In this document: piece after piece, positions 55,311-63,970 of the stretch
Layout: each line of letters starts with the position of its first letter
Position numbering within the stretch: the first letter of the stretch is position 1
NCBI RefSeq assembly: GCF_009362735.1
Contig: NZ_WHNP01000015.1
Location: 1-64,000 of the forward strand
Source of the DNA: Paraburkholderia franconis
GTDB taxonomy: Bacteria; Pseudomonadota; Gammaproteobacteria; Burkholderiales; Burkholderiaceae
Direction of reading: 5' to 3'
Length of the DNA: 64,000 nt
Made by a program: the position numbers and the translations under genes
The notes under the pieces: generated by a model
What the model saw: only the letters and a program-made list of their open reading frames with translations
What the model was told of the DNA's origin: nothing
The model's database searches: none

Positions 55311-56530
55311 GACGCTGCTCCTGCGGCCGTTAACGCGCTGTTCACTCCGCGGCCAAGCGTCGTGTGTGCGCGTGTGAACTCATTCGCGGTGATAGCGCCG
55401 GCGACCGAGATTTCCCCGGCTAGAGCCACCGCGGCGGCGATCTCCGAGAGCTTGCGAGCATCCTCCTCGCAGTTGATCATTGCGAGACATTCGCGCTGTA
55501 CAGGAAGGCGCGTGCCGCCGCCCACAGTGCCGACAATCATGTTGGGCAGGGTCACCGACGCCAGTAGATCGCCGTTATCCCGCGGTTCAAACGACGTGGT
55601 GGCGTTCTTGAACGATACGGTCACAAACGCCGGGTCTTGTCCGCACGCGATGAACAGCGCAGTCAGTGCATTTGAAACGTGGATGTTGGGGGCGGTTGCT
55701 CCCCGCTGCGCGAGAAGTGTATTGCATGCACCGAGAAACCGGTTCATTCGCGCGGCCGTGGTGCGCATGATTTCCCGAAGCGCTTCTCGCGGAATGAGAA
55801 CGCTCGCCGAGACATAGCGCCCCTTGGCTTCATCGGGCACAAACCGTTTGTCGCCGCCGAGGGTGTTGTAGTAATCGGAGATCAGATCGCCGGCATTGGC
55901 CAGAATGTACCTGCAGGCCGCTTCGTTGGCTTTCGTGGCCATGTTCAGACCCATCGCCTGACCGGTCTCGTAGACGAACGAAAGGCCCACCAAATCGCCC
56001 TGATACAGCGGACTGATTTCTTTTACCCGAGCGTACCGGCTCGTGTCGTTCGCCGCATCGGCTACCGCAGCCGCATTGGATCGCAGCCATGCGTCGAACT
56101 GTGTCGCCAGAGAGGCATGCCGAAGGACGACGGCAGAGACTTTGATGAGCGCGTCGCCGAAGAAAGCATACGTGCCTCTGCCGGCCAGTGCACTGGAGTT
56201 CTCCGGTGCGGTTACGCTGCATCCGCCGCTCGCCGTGATGATCCGCATGCCGCGCGAAAACGAGGCAACGAGCGTACCCTCCGTCGTAGCAAGCGGTACG
56301 ACGAAATCTCCACGCGCCCGAACGCCGTTGATCCTCACCGGACCCGCGACGCCAACCGGCACACCCACAAAGCCTACGACGTTCTCGCACGTTCCGGTGA
56401 CCAGCTCGGTCGGAACGCGCTCCCCTGCCAAGTAAGGAAACGACCGACCGGTGCGATCCTCCAGCCAGTGAAGGCGCGTTGCGATCGCATCCGTGCTGTA
56501 GTCGTTCTCTGGAAATCGGGGAATCTTCAT
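55307..56530 (-). CDS. HMG-CoA-reductase-like enzyme (class I-like, divergent)
   Basis: 407 residues. Class I (archaeal/eukaryotic type) motifs: ENVVGFVGVPVGVAGPVRIN, TTEGTLVASFSRG, ALFIACGQDPAFVTVSFKNA and NMIVGTVGGGTRLPVQRECL. The four catalytic residues have counterparts: Glu84, Lys228, Asp299, His389. Two otherwise conserved motifs differ: the DAMGMN dinucleotide loop reads QAMGLN and the DKKPAAIN substrate loop reads DKRFVPDE. So it is a thioester reductase of this fold that may use an acyl-CoA other than HMG-CoA. Located inside the acyl-CoA carboxylase operon, 10 bp after the carboxyltransferase gene. Confidence 0.87.
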   Translation of the reverse strand: MKIPRFPENDYSTDAIATRLHWLEDRTGRSFPYLAGERVPTELVTGTCENVVGFVGVPVGVAGPVRINGVRARGDFVVPLATTEGTLVASFSRGMRIITASGGCSVTAPENSSALAGRGTYAFFGDALIKVSAVVLRHASLATQFDAWLRSNAAAVADAANDTSRYARVKEISPLYQGDLVGLSFVYETGQAMGLNMATKANEAACRYILANAGDLISDYYNTLGGDKRFVPDEAKGRYVSASVLIPREALREIMRTTAARMNRFLGACNTLLAQRGATAPNIHVSNALTALFIACGQDPAFVTVSFKNATTSFEPRDNGDLLASVTLPNMIVGTVGGGTRLPVQRECLAMINCEEDARKLSEIAAAVALAGEISVAGAITANEFTRAHTTLGRGVNSALTAAGAAS

Positions 56531-56540
56531 GTCGTGTCCC

Positions 56541-58031
56541 TCACAGTTGAATGTTCGAGTGGCGACGTAGCGGTGTACTCGATATTTTCTCGGCTAGAAG
56601 TTCGAAGCTCGATATGAGCGTGTTCCGCACTTCTTGCAGAGCAACGATGTTGTCGATATATCCCTTCCGAGCGGAATACATGCTGCTCGCATGAGCCTCG
56701 CGATATTCCTCGATCAGTTCGAGGCGCCGTGCCGCCGCCTGTCCGACGTTCTCGAGTTCCCGTTTGAAGATCACAGAAACGGCACCCTCCGGCCCCATGA
56801 CCGCAATTTCCGATTGGGGTAAGGCAAAAATGAAATCCGTCGCCGACGCGTTCGCGAGAGTTGGGTAGGCCCCACCATACGCCTTGCGCAGCACGATGGC
56901 GATTTTCGGAACGTTGGCCTCGCAGTACGCATGCAACAGCTTCGCGCCCGCTCCGATAATGCCGCCGGTTTCCTGCTCAAGACCAGGAAGATAGCCAGGC
57001 ACGTCAATAAGCGTAAGGAGCGGTATGTCAAATGAATCGCACATCCTTACGAATCGGGCCGCCTTGATGGATGCGCTAACGTCCAGACACCCACCCTTGA
57101 AGGCGGGCTGGTTGGCGACAATACCGATGCACCGGCCTGCGAGATGGGCGAAAGCACAAACGATATTCCGAGCGAATTCTTGCTGAATTTCCAGGAATTG
57201 ACCGTTATCGACAATTTCCTGTATCACATCGAGTACGCTATATGGTTCAGATTTCTCTGACGGGATAACAAATTCGAGCTTGCCGGTGGCGCGGTACGCT
57301 ATATCGCCCTCATCCCTGAACGGCGGGCGGGTGGTGTTGTTCTGGGGAAGATAGCCGAGCAGGTCACGCGCGAGGGCGACGGCGTGAGGTCGTCCTTCCG
57401 CGCGAAAATGGGCAAGACCAGTTACCTGAACGTGCATGCGACTACCACCAATCTCGGCGTTGGTCACACTTTCGCCGGTTGCGGCCCGAATGACGGATGG
57501 CCCGGTCAGAAACATTGAAGCATCATCGCCGGCCATGATAATGAAGTCGGTCAACGCGGGCGTATAAGACGCACCGCCGGCGCAGTCACCGAATATCACA
57601 GAGATCTGTGGCACAACACCCGATGCCTTCACAGTCTTGTAGAACACATCGGCAAACTGGACTCCCGCATCCACCCCTTCGTGGATCCTGATGCCAGAGG
57701 ATTCGTTCAGCCCAATAATCGGGGCGCCAATGCGCAGCGCGAGATCAAGGAGGTTGGACATTTTGACGGCGTGCATTCGACTGGAACTGCCGCTCAGGAA
57801 CGCGCGATCGTGCGCGTATATGAGAACGGTGCGGCCATCGATTTTTCCATGGCCGGTGATCAGACCGTCGCCCGGCACGGTGCGGCGTTCAGCGCCAAAG
57901 TGACGCGAGTCGTGTTCGACGAGGCGATGCGTCTCGATGAACGTGCCAGGATCGACGAGCATCGCGATGGCTTCTCGCGCGTTCATTGGACGTGCGTCGA
58001 GCACGGGAAAACGTTGAGACTTGACGCTCAT
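56541..58031 (-). CDS. Acyl-CoA carboxylase carboxyltransferase subunit (PccB/AccD5-like)
   Basis: 496 residues from the ATG at 58031 with GAGAG upstream; an open extension to 58259 shows no similarity. Crotonase-fold carboxyltransferase motifs: DGRTVLIYAHDRAFLSGSSS, LNESSGIRIHEGVDAGVQFA, IFGDCAGGASYTPALTDFII, DVPGYLPGLEQETGGIIGAG and KIAIVLRKAYGGAYPTLANA. It transfers the carboxyl from biotin to an acyl-CoA (propionyl-, methylcrotonyl- or similar). It is the first gene of the operon, with the carrier and carboxylase downstream, giving a complete three-part carboxylase. Confidence 0.93.
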   Translation of the reverse strand: MSVKSQRFPVLDARPMNAREAIAMLVDPGTFIETHRLVEHDSRHFGAERRTVPGDGLITGHGKIDGRTVLIYAHDRAFLSGSSSRMHAVKMSNLLDLALRIGAPIIGLNESSGIRIHEGVDAGVQFADVFYKTVKASGVVPQISVIFGDCAGGASYTPALTDFIIMAGDDASMFLTGPSVIRAATGESVTNAEIGGSRMHVQVTGLAHFRAEGRPHAVALARDLLGYLPQNNTTRPPFRDEGDIAYRATGKLEFVIPSEKSEPYSVLDVIQEIVDNGQFLEIQQEFARNIVCAFAHLAGRCIGIVANQPAFKGGCLDVSASIKAARFVRMCDSFDIPLLTLIDVPGYLPGLEQETGGIIGAGAKLLHAYCEANVPKIAIVLRKAYGGAYPTLANASATDFIFALPQSEIAVMGPEGAVSVIFKRELENVGQAAARRLELIEEYREAHASSMYSARKGYIDNIVALQEVRNTLISSFELLAEKISSTPLRRHSNIQL

Positions 58032-58304
58032 TGCTCTTGCTCTCTCAGGCGGCAAGCTACTGTCGTCGCCAGTTGTATGGCTCCAAAGCAGTGGTTCACG
58101 AAAAAAATCCCACCGTGTCGGTTTAAGCCGATTCCCCGCCGCCAACTCAGATCCAAGATTAGTGTGTCCAAAAGTTGCGCCGCTGGAATTGACGCCATTT
58201 TGATCGCAGCCGCCGCTTCTATCACGAAATTTGGGATGGGGCGAGAGATATACTCGCATTCATCTGCAAACGATGTCCTGCAAACCGTTGCTGGATCCCC
58301 TTTC

Positions 58305-59276
58305 TTACTCCGATAAAATTACACCGCAAAGCAAACCGTAATTTTTCGGCGTAAACATCAGATCTCTCCCAGCGCGAATCGTAATTGATTCACCGACAAT
58401 CCCATCAAAAAGGTTTTTATTTTCGTGGATGAAACAATTCGAATTCGCGTAGTCGACAATTGAAAGACGTCTGGGGTCTCCGGAGCCGCTAGCCTTTGCA
58501 CTTACGCGCCCTACGCATAGGGCCTGATCTGAACCGTCGATGAGAAGACCGCCTGCTTGCTTCAATGCTTTGGCTGCAACGCCCTTGGACCACCTGGTCG
58601 CAACGGTATCGATAGCGATGTCCCCCCTAAGTGTTAACCTCGGAACTTGACTATCGACATAGCAACTGAATCCATAATCAGAAATTCTCCGAAGGGTTGC
58701 ATGATCTCGCTGGCTTCCGATGACAATGATCTGTCGCGGCCTGTGGAGTTCGTGCAATACAATCGCAAACAGGAGCACCCTATAGTCTCGGCCGATCAGC
58801 ATTACGTTGCAGCTGCCAACCGAGACAACGAAATTCCTACAGATCTTTAGGGGGATGCTCAAAGGGTCGATTAGAAGCGCGTCGGAGAGTGACGTCTCCG
58901 GAGTGAGCGGGATTAAGTCACTTGCGCTCGCAGTGACGCAACGAAGTAGTCTATGCTCCGTGCCAGCGCCCAAAGAAGATTCGAAGTCGACGGTCGCTCT
59001 TTTGGGCACAACCACCATTCGGTCACTATTAACGGCTGTGCGCGACGAAGGCGAGCGGATTACACCGATGCAAGTATCGCAGTGTCGAGACGAAACGTTT
59101 GGATCTGCAAGAAATGCCTTGAGATTATTACATGCGATGCCTGCCGCAAACGGTTCTACCAATACACGCTGCAGGCTCGTGGAACGTTCGAATACCAATG
59201 ATGACGGCGAGGATCTTGGGGAAAAGTTCATTGACGGATTAGATTCTTGGCTAGTTGACCGGTATCGTTTCGGCAA
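58305..59276 (-). CDS. MDR-superfamily dehydrogenase-like protein lacking zinc motifs
   Basis: Up to 323 residues; the first about 30 are low-complexity and the true start is probably nearer LQRVLVEPFAAGIACNNLKA. The order GIACNNLKAFL, DRMVVVPKRAT, LSDALLIDPLSIPLKICRNF, NVMLIGRDYRVLLFAIVLHE matches medium-chain dehydrogenases with a Rossmann nucleotide site (GRDYRV in place of GAGPIG). The catalytic Cys/His zinc ligands and structural zinc cysteines are absent. It may be a non-catalytic relative or a decaying gene. It is upstream of, and co-directional with, the carboxylase operon with a 273-bp gap. Confidence 0.5.
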   Translation of the reverse strand: MPKRYRSTSQESNPSMNFSPRSSPSSLVFERSTSLQRVLVEPFAAGIACNNLKAFLADPNVSSRHCDTCIGVIRSPSSRTAVNSDRMVVVPKRATVDFESSLGAGTEHRLLRCVTASASDLIPLTPETSLSDALLIDPLSIPLKICRNFVVSVGSCNVMLIGRDYRVLLFAIVLHELHRPRQIIVIGSQRDHATLRRISDYGFSCYVDSQVPRLTLRGDIAIDTVATRWSKGVAAKALKQAGGLLIDGSDQALCVGRVSAKASGSGDPRRLSIVDYANSNCFIHENKNLFDGIVGESITIRAGRDLMFTPKNYGLLCGVILSE

Positions 59277-59514
59277 GTGCGACTTCGCCGAGTCTTTAAG
59301 AACACGGGGCTTCCGACTTGATTGCGACTTTCAAAGATCGCGATTTGCATGGCCGGCGGGGGCCGGTGCGACTGGAGGCGACAATGATCGAGCTACTTGC
59401 GATGCACCTTCGCGGCATCTGTGAGTCGATCGACGCCAGATCCGTGCCACGTGAGTACGGCACTGCCGACGCTGCTTCGACGCTTCGCTCTGTCTCATTC
59501 CTGACAATTCCGGC

Positions 59515-60130
59515 TCAACCTATCGCATAATTGGCGCAGTCACGACAATGCGTCGACACGGATTTCATTCTGTACATCTGAATTACAAGTTTGTGTTTCC
59601 GCTTTCGGGCCGCGTTGCGTTCGCCCATCAGCAGATTGATGCTGACGTTCGCACAAGATGAGTACTTGCGCATCACCTTTATGAAGATCTCGGTCACGTC
59701 GTCGAGCGCCTTCTGAAGCTGCGCCTGGATGAAGAGCACGGCAAGCGCATAGCGAGCGACGGAGGCTCGTAGCGGCGTGCGCACCAGATCGTCGATCGGG
59801 ACGTTGACGATATCGGGCAGCTCGGTTTTCGTTTGGGCTTCCTCGCGTGCGAGCTTGGCCAGCCACGCTGTTTCCTCGTCGGGATCGAACGCTCAAATGC
59901 CGAGATAAGAACGGAGCACCTTTTGGTGACGAATCCAGGTGCCGGACTGATCGTAGCGCGAGATTGCCGTCCGAGACAGCGGGCGTGCCCGCAGTGCGAT
60001 GCGAATGTGGTCGATGATCGCAACCGGCACGTCCGACAACATTGGGAAGTAGCTGAGCCGCTGCAGTAGCTTCATATGGACCATAATCAGGACAGCCATC
60101 GATTCCTGCCGGGGATTGTCGGCGCACCAA
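59515..60130 (-). pseudogene. Tn3-like transposase N-terminal (DUF4158-type) remnant
   Basis: Reads KLLQRLSYFPMLSDVPVAII, DHIRIALRARPLSRTAISRY, GTWIRHQKVLRSYLGI, then a TGA (59893-59895), then AFDPDEETAWLAKLAREEAQ and VPIDDLVRTPLRASVARYAL on through IQAQLQKALDDVTEI. This is the N-terminal region of Tn3-type transposases. The catalytic DDE part is absent and the frame is broken. Family call by resemblance only. Confidence 0.6.
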
Positions 60131-60179
60131 GTATTTTCGGCGAGGTTGGCGTGAACGCTGCTCTCAGCTCGGCTGTGCT

Positions 60180-60900
60180 CGGCGCAGCCGGCAGGATGGG
60201 GTAGATGGTTTCGTGGACAGTCGTCATCCCGGCTGCCGACGTGAGAATATCGTGGTTGTGACCGACGCGTGGCGCGAGTTTTCGCGTACGGTGGTGAACG
60301 TCGCGCCCCGCGCGAGTGCATGGGTGGCATGTGTGTGCCTCATCCAGTGCGGCGTGGCTCGCCCGCAATTTGTCGGCGAGCATCGATGATCGGACTCAAT
60401 GGCGTCAGGCGCAGTCCGGAAGAAGCGGCGTAGCACGTCCCGCAGTCGCGGCGTGGTAATGCCGCCCTCGTCCTCCAGGTTGCCGGTGAGCGGCGTGTCA
60501 TGCGTCCAGCGTGCCCGACTCACGTGTAGCGCGCGCTGCGAAGGTACTGGTCCAACGCTTCGCTCGCCAGTGATGGGAGAACGACCTTGCCGGGGTTCGC
60601 ATCCTTACCGCGCCGCGAGCGCTCGTCGTGCGCGCCGATTCGATGCCGCCAAGCGTGGCGCCGACGAGTTCGCCGGCGCGTAGGCCGGTTGCATAACCAA
60701 AATCGAGCAGAAAGCGCAGTCGCTCCGCAGCGGATGCCGTCCACCCGTGCGGCCATTCAGGCCCATCAGCAATGACTCCAACCAGATCCACTCGCCCGCA
60801 GTAAAGGCGCGTAAAGCGTCAGAAACGCTCGCGCCTCGAGCCGTCGGCTTGCCCGCGCCGCCGTCGTCCGCGATCTGCCCGCGATTGCCCGCGACGGTTC
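60180..60900 (-). pseudogene. Tyrosine recombinase/integrase, fragmented
   Basis: In broken frames: RLRFLLDFGYATGLRAGELV with the first catalytic Arg, VVLPSLASEALDQYLRSARY, PHWMRHTHATHALARGATFT carrying the HxxR-type motif, and ENSRHASVTTT. The catalytic Tyr region is disrupted. Several frameshifts. Together with the Tn3-type relic it marks a former integrating element here. Confidence 0.68.
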
Positions 60901-61075
60901 AGCCAGCGGCGCCTGAATTCGCGCACCACGTACGCGAATCGATGTCGAACGTGAGCGTCCGAAATACGAGGTTCCTGAGTTGCCCGAATTTTTTGCGGTG
61001 CAGGGGCGGTGGATTGGCGGTCTTGGATAGGGTTTTCGCTATAATTGCGGCAGTTTCTGGGACCACGATCCAAGT

Positions 61076-61663
61076 ATGGCACGAACTCGAGCAGACAATT
61101 TCGACGACGTTAAGGCGGCAATCCTGGCTGCAGCGGCGCGCGTCTTTGCGGAAAAGGGCTTCCGGAACGCGAACATCATCGACATCGGGGCTGCGTCCGG
61201 CGCGTCGAAGTCGCGGATGTACCACTACTTCCCGTCGAAGGAGGCGATGCTTTCGGAAATGTTGCTGGAGCATGTCAACGGTCTGTTGACGATTGCGCGC
61301 GACATTACCGGGTCGAAGCTTCCTCCGGAAGAGAAACTTCGGAAATATGTTCTCGCTCACCTGAACTACTACTTTGGCATGCGGGATCGTCACAAGGTGC
61401 TGCTCACGGACGCTGAATATTTGCCCGAAGCGGTGCTGGCAGATGTTCGGGGCTCGGAGCATCAACTGGTTCAGCAACTCGGTGCCGTCCTCAAGGAACT
61501 GAACCCCGAGAGGTTCAAGGCACGTCTGAATACATCCGCTCATGCCATGCTTATCTACGGAATGTTGAACTGGACACATACGTGGTACGAGCCCGAGGGC
61601 GCACTGAGCCTCTCATCCCTTGCCAGCAAGGCCGTGGACCTGTGCCTGCATGGGGTGCTCTGA
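61076..61663 (+). CDS. TetR-family transcriptional regulator
   Basis: 195 residues. N-terminal helix-turn-helix: KAAILAAAARVFAEKGFRNA, NIIDIGAASGASKSRMYHYF. The C-terminal ligand domain is all-helical and includes the TetR_C-type LRKYVLAHLNYYFGMRDRHK. It is co-directional with the diiron protein gene, 103 bp upstream of it. Two inverted-repeat sites lie in that gap, so it probably represses the downstream genes; many relatives respond to acyl-CoA esters. Confidence 0.92.
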   Translation: MARTRADNFDDVKAAILAAAARVFAEKGFRNANIIDIGAASGASKSRMYHYFPSKEAMLSEMLLEHVNGLLTIARDITGSKLPPEEKLRKYVLAHLNYYFGMRDRHKVLLTDAEYLPEAVLADVRGSEHQLVQQLGAVLKELNPERFKARLNTSAHAMLIYGMLNWTHTWYEPEGALSLSSLASKAVDLCLHGVL

Positions 61664-61680
61664 ATTTTTTTGCAAATTAA

Positions 61681-61700
61681 TTGACCGTCCAGACGGCCAA
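61681..61700. promoter_or_regulatory. TetR operator-like site 1
   Basis: TTGACCGTCCAGACGGCCAA, a near-perfect palindrome with arms GACCGT/ACGGCC, directly after the tetR stop. Confidence 0.7.
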
Positions 61701-61721
61701 TGATACATTTTGACTCATAGA

Positions 61722-61741
61722 TTGACCGTCTGGACGGGTAA
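61722..61741. promoter_or_regulatory. TetR operator-like site 2
   Basis: TTGACCGTCTGGACGGGTAA, same motif as site 1, 41 bp from it (about four helical turns), 25 bp before the ATG at 61767. Confidence 0.7.
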
Positions 61742-61766
61742 TTCTTCGTACAAGGGAGGGAAACGC

Positions 61767-62798
61767 ATGTCGATGAACAAGGAAGCCATCGCCGACACGA
61801 TGGAGCTGCCGCCGCCAATCACCGAGCCGAATATTTTTCCAGTTCGGTGGGATCGCAAGACCATGAAACTGGAAGAGGTCTGGGACGCCTCGCTAAGGGA
61901 TGCATGGGACCCGAAGAAGTTGCCCTGGGATTCATTGAGCTTTGAGCAGTACTCGTGGGAGCAGCGCGAAGCAATCGCCTACTGGTGGACGTTGCTGGGG
62001 GTTTTCGACGGTTCTGGGCCCCCCGTCTTCGCGGCCGCCGTGATCAAGACCTTCGAAGAGCATGAGGAAGATCCTGTTCGTCGCGCCTTCTTCTCAATCA
62101 CCCGTGACGAAATGAACCACGAAGTGGTCTGCGGCATGATGGTCGAGAAGCTGCTTGGCGGTGTGTCCAGCGCTCTGGATTACGAACCGAAGACCGAACT
62201 GGGGCGTCGTCTGAAGCGCAATGTTCATTGGCTTTATCACAACGGCGCGCGTTACTGGAACGGCTACAAGAAGGCGGTGCCCAAATATAGTCTGGCGGTT
62301 TTGTTCTCGTCTTTCATGATGGGCGAGATCGCGGCCGCGTCGATCTTCCATCAGATGGCCAATGGCTGCAAGGAAATCCTTTTCAAGGAGGCCTTCCGTA
62401 GCATCGGGCGCGACGAAGCGCGTCATATGGCTATTTGCATGACGCTGATGGAACGCGACTACCCGAATCTGCCGCAGGAGGATGCTGCGATCATCACAAA
62501 GCAGATCCGGGCCGGCTATCTGTTCCTGTCTGCTGTCCTGTTCGAACCGCCGCCCGAATTCTGGGACTTGCCGTCCGACTTCATAGCAACGCAGCGCGAA
62601 TCTGAGGCGATCGCTCGGGCGGCCGGGTTCTTCATTCCGGACTACGAGCAAAAGAAGGAAAACTGGCGCAAGTCGATGCTCAACCTGAAGGGCCTGCTCG
62701 ACAAATACGGGATTGCGTTCCCGGCGATTCCGGAAGTGGGCATTCAGGGACAGGAAATCACGGCGATTGATTGGGATGACATCATCCCGGTCTTCTAA
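61767..62798 (+). CDS. Ferritin-like diiron protein (R2-type oxidase/oxygenase)
   Basis: 343 residues from the ATG at 61767 (AGGGAGGG, 7 nt). A four-helix diiron site is indicated by two Glu...ExxH pairs: KTFEEHEEDP with SITRDEMNHEVVCGMM, and MMGEIAAASIFHQM with SIGRDEARHMAICM. It is shaped like ribonucleotide-reductase R2 proteins and related O2-dependent oxidases, but lacks the class I reductase context. Together with an acyl-CoA racemase gene 7 bp downstream it may hydroxylate or desaturate an acyl-CoA or other lipid-like substrate; that is inference. Controlled by the TetR sites immediately upstream. Confidence 0.83.
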   Translation: MSMNKEAIADTMELPPPITEPNIFPVRWDRKTMKLEEVWDASLRDAWDPKKLPWDSLSFEQYSWEQREAIAYWWTLLGVFDGSGPPVFAAAVIKTFEEHEEDPVRRAFFSITRDEMNHEVVCGMMVEKLLGGVSSALDYEPKTELGRRLKRNVHWLYHNGARYWNGYKKAVPKYSLAVLFSSFMMGEIAAASIFHQMANGCKEILFKEAFRSIGRDEARHMAICMTLMERDYPNLPQEDAAIITKQIRAGYLFLSAVLFEPPPEFWDLPSDFIATQRESEAIARAAGFFIPDYEQKKENWRKSMLNLKGLLDKYGIAFPAIPEVGIQGQEITAIDWDDIIPVF

Positions 62799-62804
62799 AC
62801 AGTC

Positions 62805-63932
62805 ATGGGCGCGCTTTCCGGATATCGCTTCATCGAAATGGCAGGCCTCGGTCCGGCGCCTTTTTGCGGCATGATGCTCGCCGACATGGGCGCGGAAGTC
62901 ATACGTATCACGCGCAAGCCGGGCCACGAAAAGCCGCTGATCGATGAGGCTTCCGACATACTCAATCGAGGTCGCGTCAGTCTGGAACTCAACCTGAAGA
63001 ATGCCCGGGACAAAGAAATCGTTCACGAGCTGATCTGCAAGGCTGATGGCCTGATCGAGGGATATCGTCCCGGCGTGATGGAACGTCTCGGCCTCGGGCC
63101 AAAGGATTGCATGACGCTCAATCCGGGGCTGGTCTTTGGTCGCGTCACGGGCTGGGGGCAGGACGGACCGCTTGCTGGCAGGGTAGGGCATGACATCAAT
63201 TATCTCGGATTGTCGGGTGCCTTATCCGCCATTGGCCGCAAGAATTCCGGTCCTTTGCCGCCACTGAACCTCGTGGCCGACTTCGGTGGCGGTGGGATGC
63301 TCCTTACGGTGGGTATGCTCTCAGCACTGCTCGAAAAGAGGACATCCGGACGCGGCCAGGTTGTCGATGCCGCCATGATCGACGGATGTGCTTTGCAACT
63401 AGCCATGATTCTCAGCTTGAGGAACATGGGCACGTGGCGAAATGAGCGTGAAAGCAACCTGCTCGATGGTGGGGCTCCCTTTTATAGCACTTATGAGTGT
63501 GCCGATGGTCGGTACATGGCCGTTGGCGCGATCGAGCCGGATTTTTACAGGGTTTTTCTCCGCGTTTGCGGAATCGACGACGCTGTGATGCAGGCACAGT
63601 GGCGTCGCGACCTGTGGCCCGTTCAGAAAGAGATCGTCGCCAAGGTGTTTCTGCGCAAGACGCGCGAGTCCTGGACTAGGCTGTTCGAGGAGGCAGATGC
63701 GTGTGTAACACCGGTACTGGAGCTGGATGAGGCGCCTGCACATGAGCACAACCGTGCTCGTGCAACGTATTCGGTGTCCGCCGCCGGAATCTCGCCAGGC
63801 GCCGCGCCGAGGTTCTCGCGGACTGGCTCGCTCGCCGGTGCTCCGGACGACAGTACACCGGAGCGATGCCTGGCTGTGCTTGCCGGCTGGGGTGTGAGTC
63901 AGTCGTCGATTGCGCATCTCGGCGGCTCCTGA
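62805..63932 (+). CDS. CoA-transferase III family, alpha-methylacyl-CoA racemase type
   Basis: 375 residues. Racemase hallmarks: ALSGYRFIEMAGLGPAPFCG, GRVTGWGQDGPLAGRVGHDI (with the His/Asp active-site region GHDINYLGLSGALSAIG) and LLDGGAPFYSTYECADGRYM. Such enzymes invert the 2-methyl centre of branched acyl-CoAs, needed for beta-oxidation of isoprenoid, bile-acid or sterol side chains; some relatives transfer CoA. It follows the diiron gene by 7 bp, so the two are co-transcribed under TetR control. Confidence 0.92.
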   Translation: MGALSGYRFIEMAGLGPAPFCGMMLADMGAEVIRITRKPGHEKPLIDEASDILNRGRVSLELNLKNARDKEIVHELICKADGLIEGYRPGVMERLGLGPKDCMTLNPGLVFGRVTGWGQDGPLAGRVGHDINYLGLSGALSAIGRKNSGPLPPLNLVADFGGGGMLLTVGMLSALLEKRTSGRGQVVDAAMIDGCALQLAMILSLRNMGTWRNERESNLLDGGAPFYSTYECADGRYMAVGAIEPDFYRVFLRVCGIDDAVMQAQWRRDLWPVQKEIVAKVFLRKTRESWTRLFEEADACVTPVLELDEAPAHEHNRARATYSVSAAGISPGAAPRFSRTGSLAGAPDDSTPERCLAVLAGWGVSQSSIAHLGGS

Positions 63933-63954
63933 ATCGATGCCAATAAATATCATC

Positions 63955-63970
63955 GACCGTATGCACGGTC
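63955..63970. promoter_or_regulatory. TetR operator-like site 3
   Basis: GACCGTATGCACGGTC has perfect 6-bp arms around a 4-bp gap, the same arms as sites 1 and 2. It lies 22 bp after the racemase stop and upstream of a gene that begins outside the window; GGTAAGGAGGCGAGA at the edge is its likely SD. Confidence 0.6.

Noticed and set aside
62094..63191. 365-codon minus-strand frame opposite the diiron and racemase genes
   Set aside because: It spans two well-supported genes antisense, has no RBS, and its product is low-complexity with no family motif.
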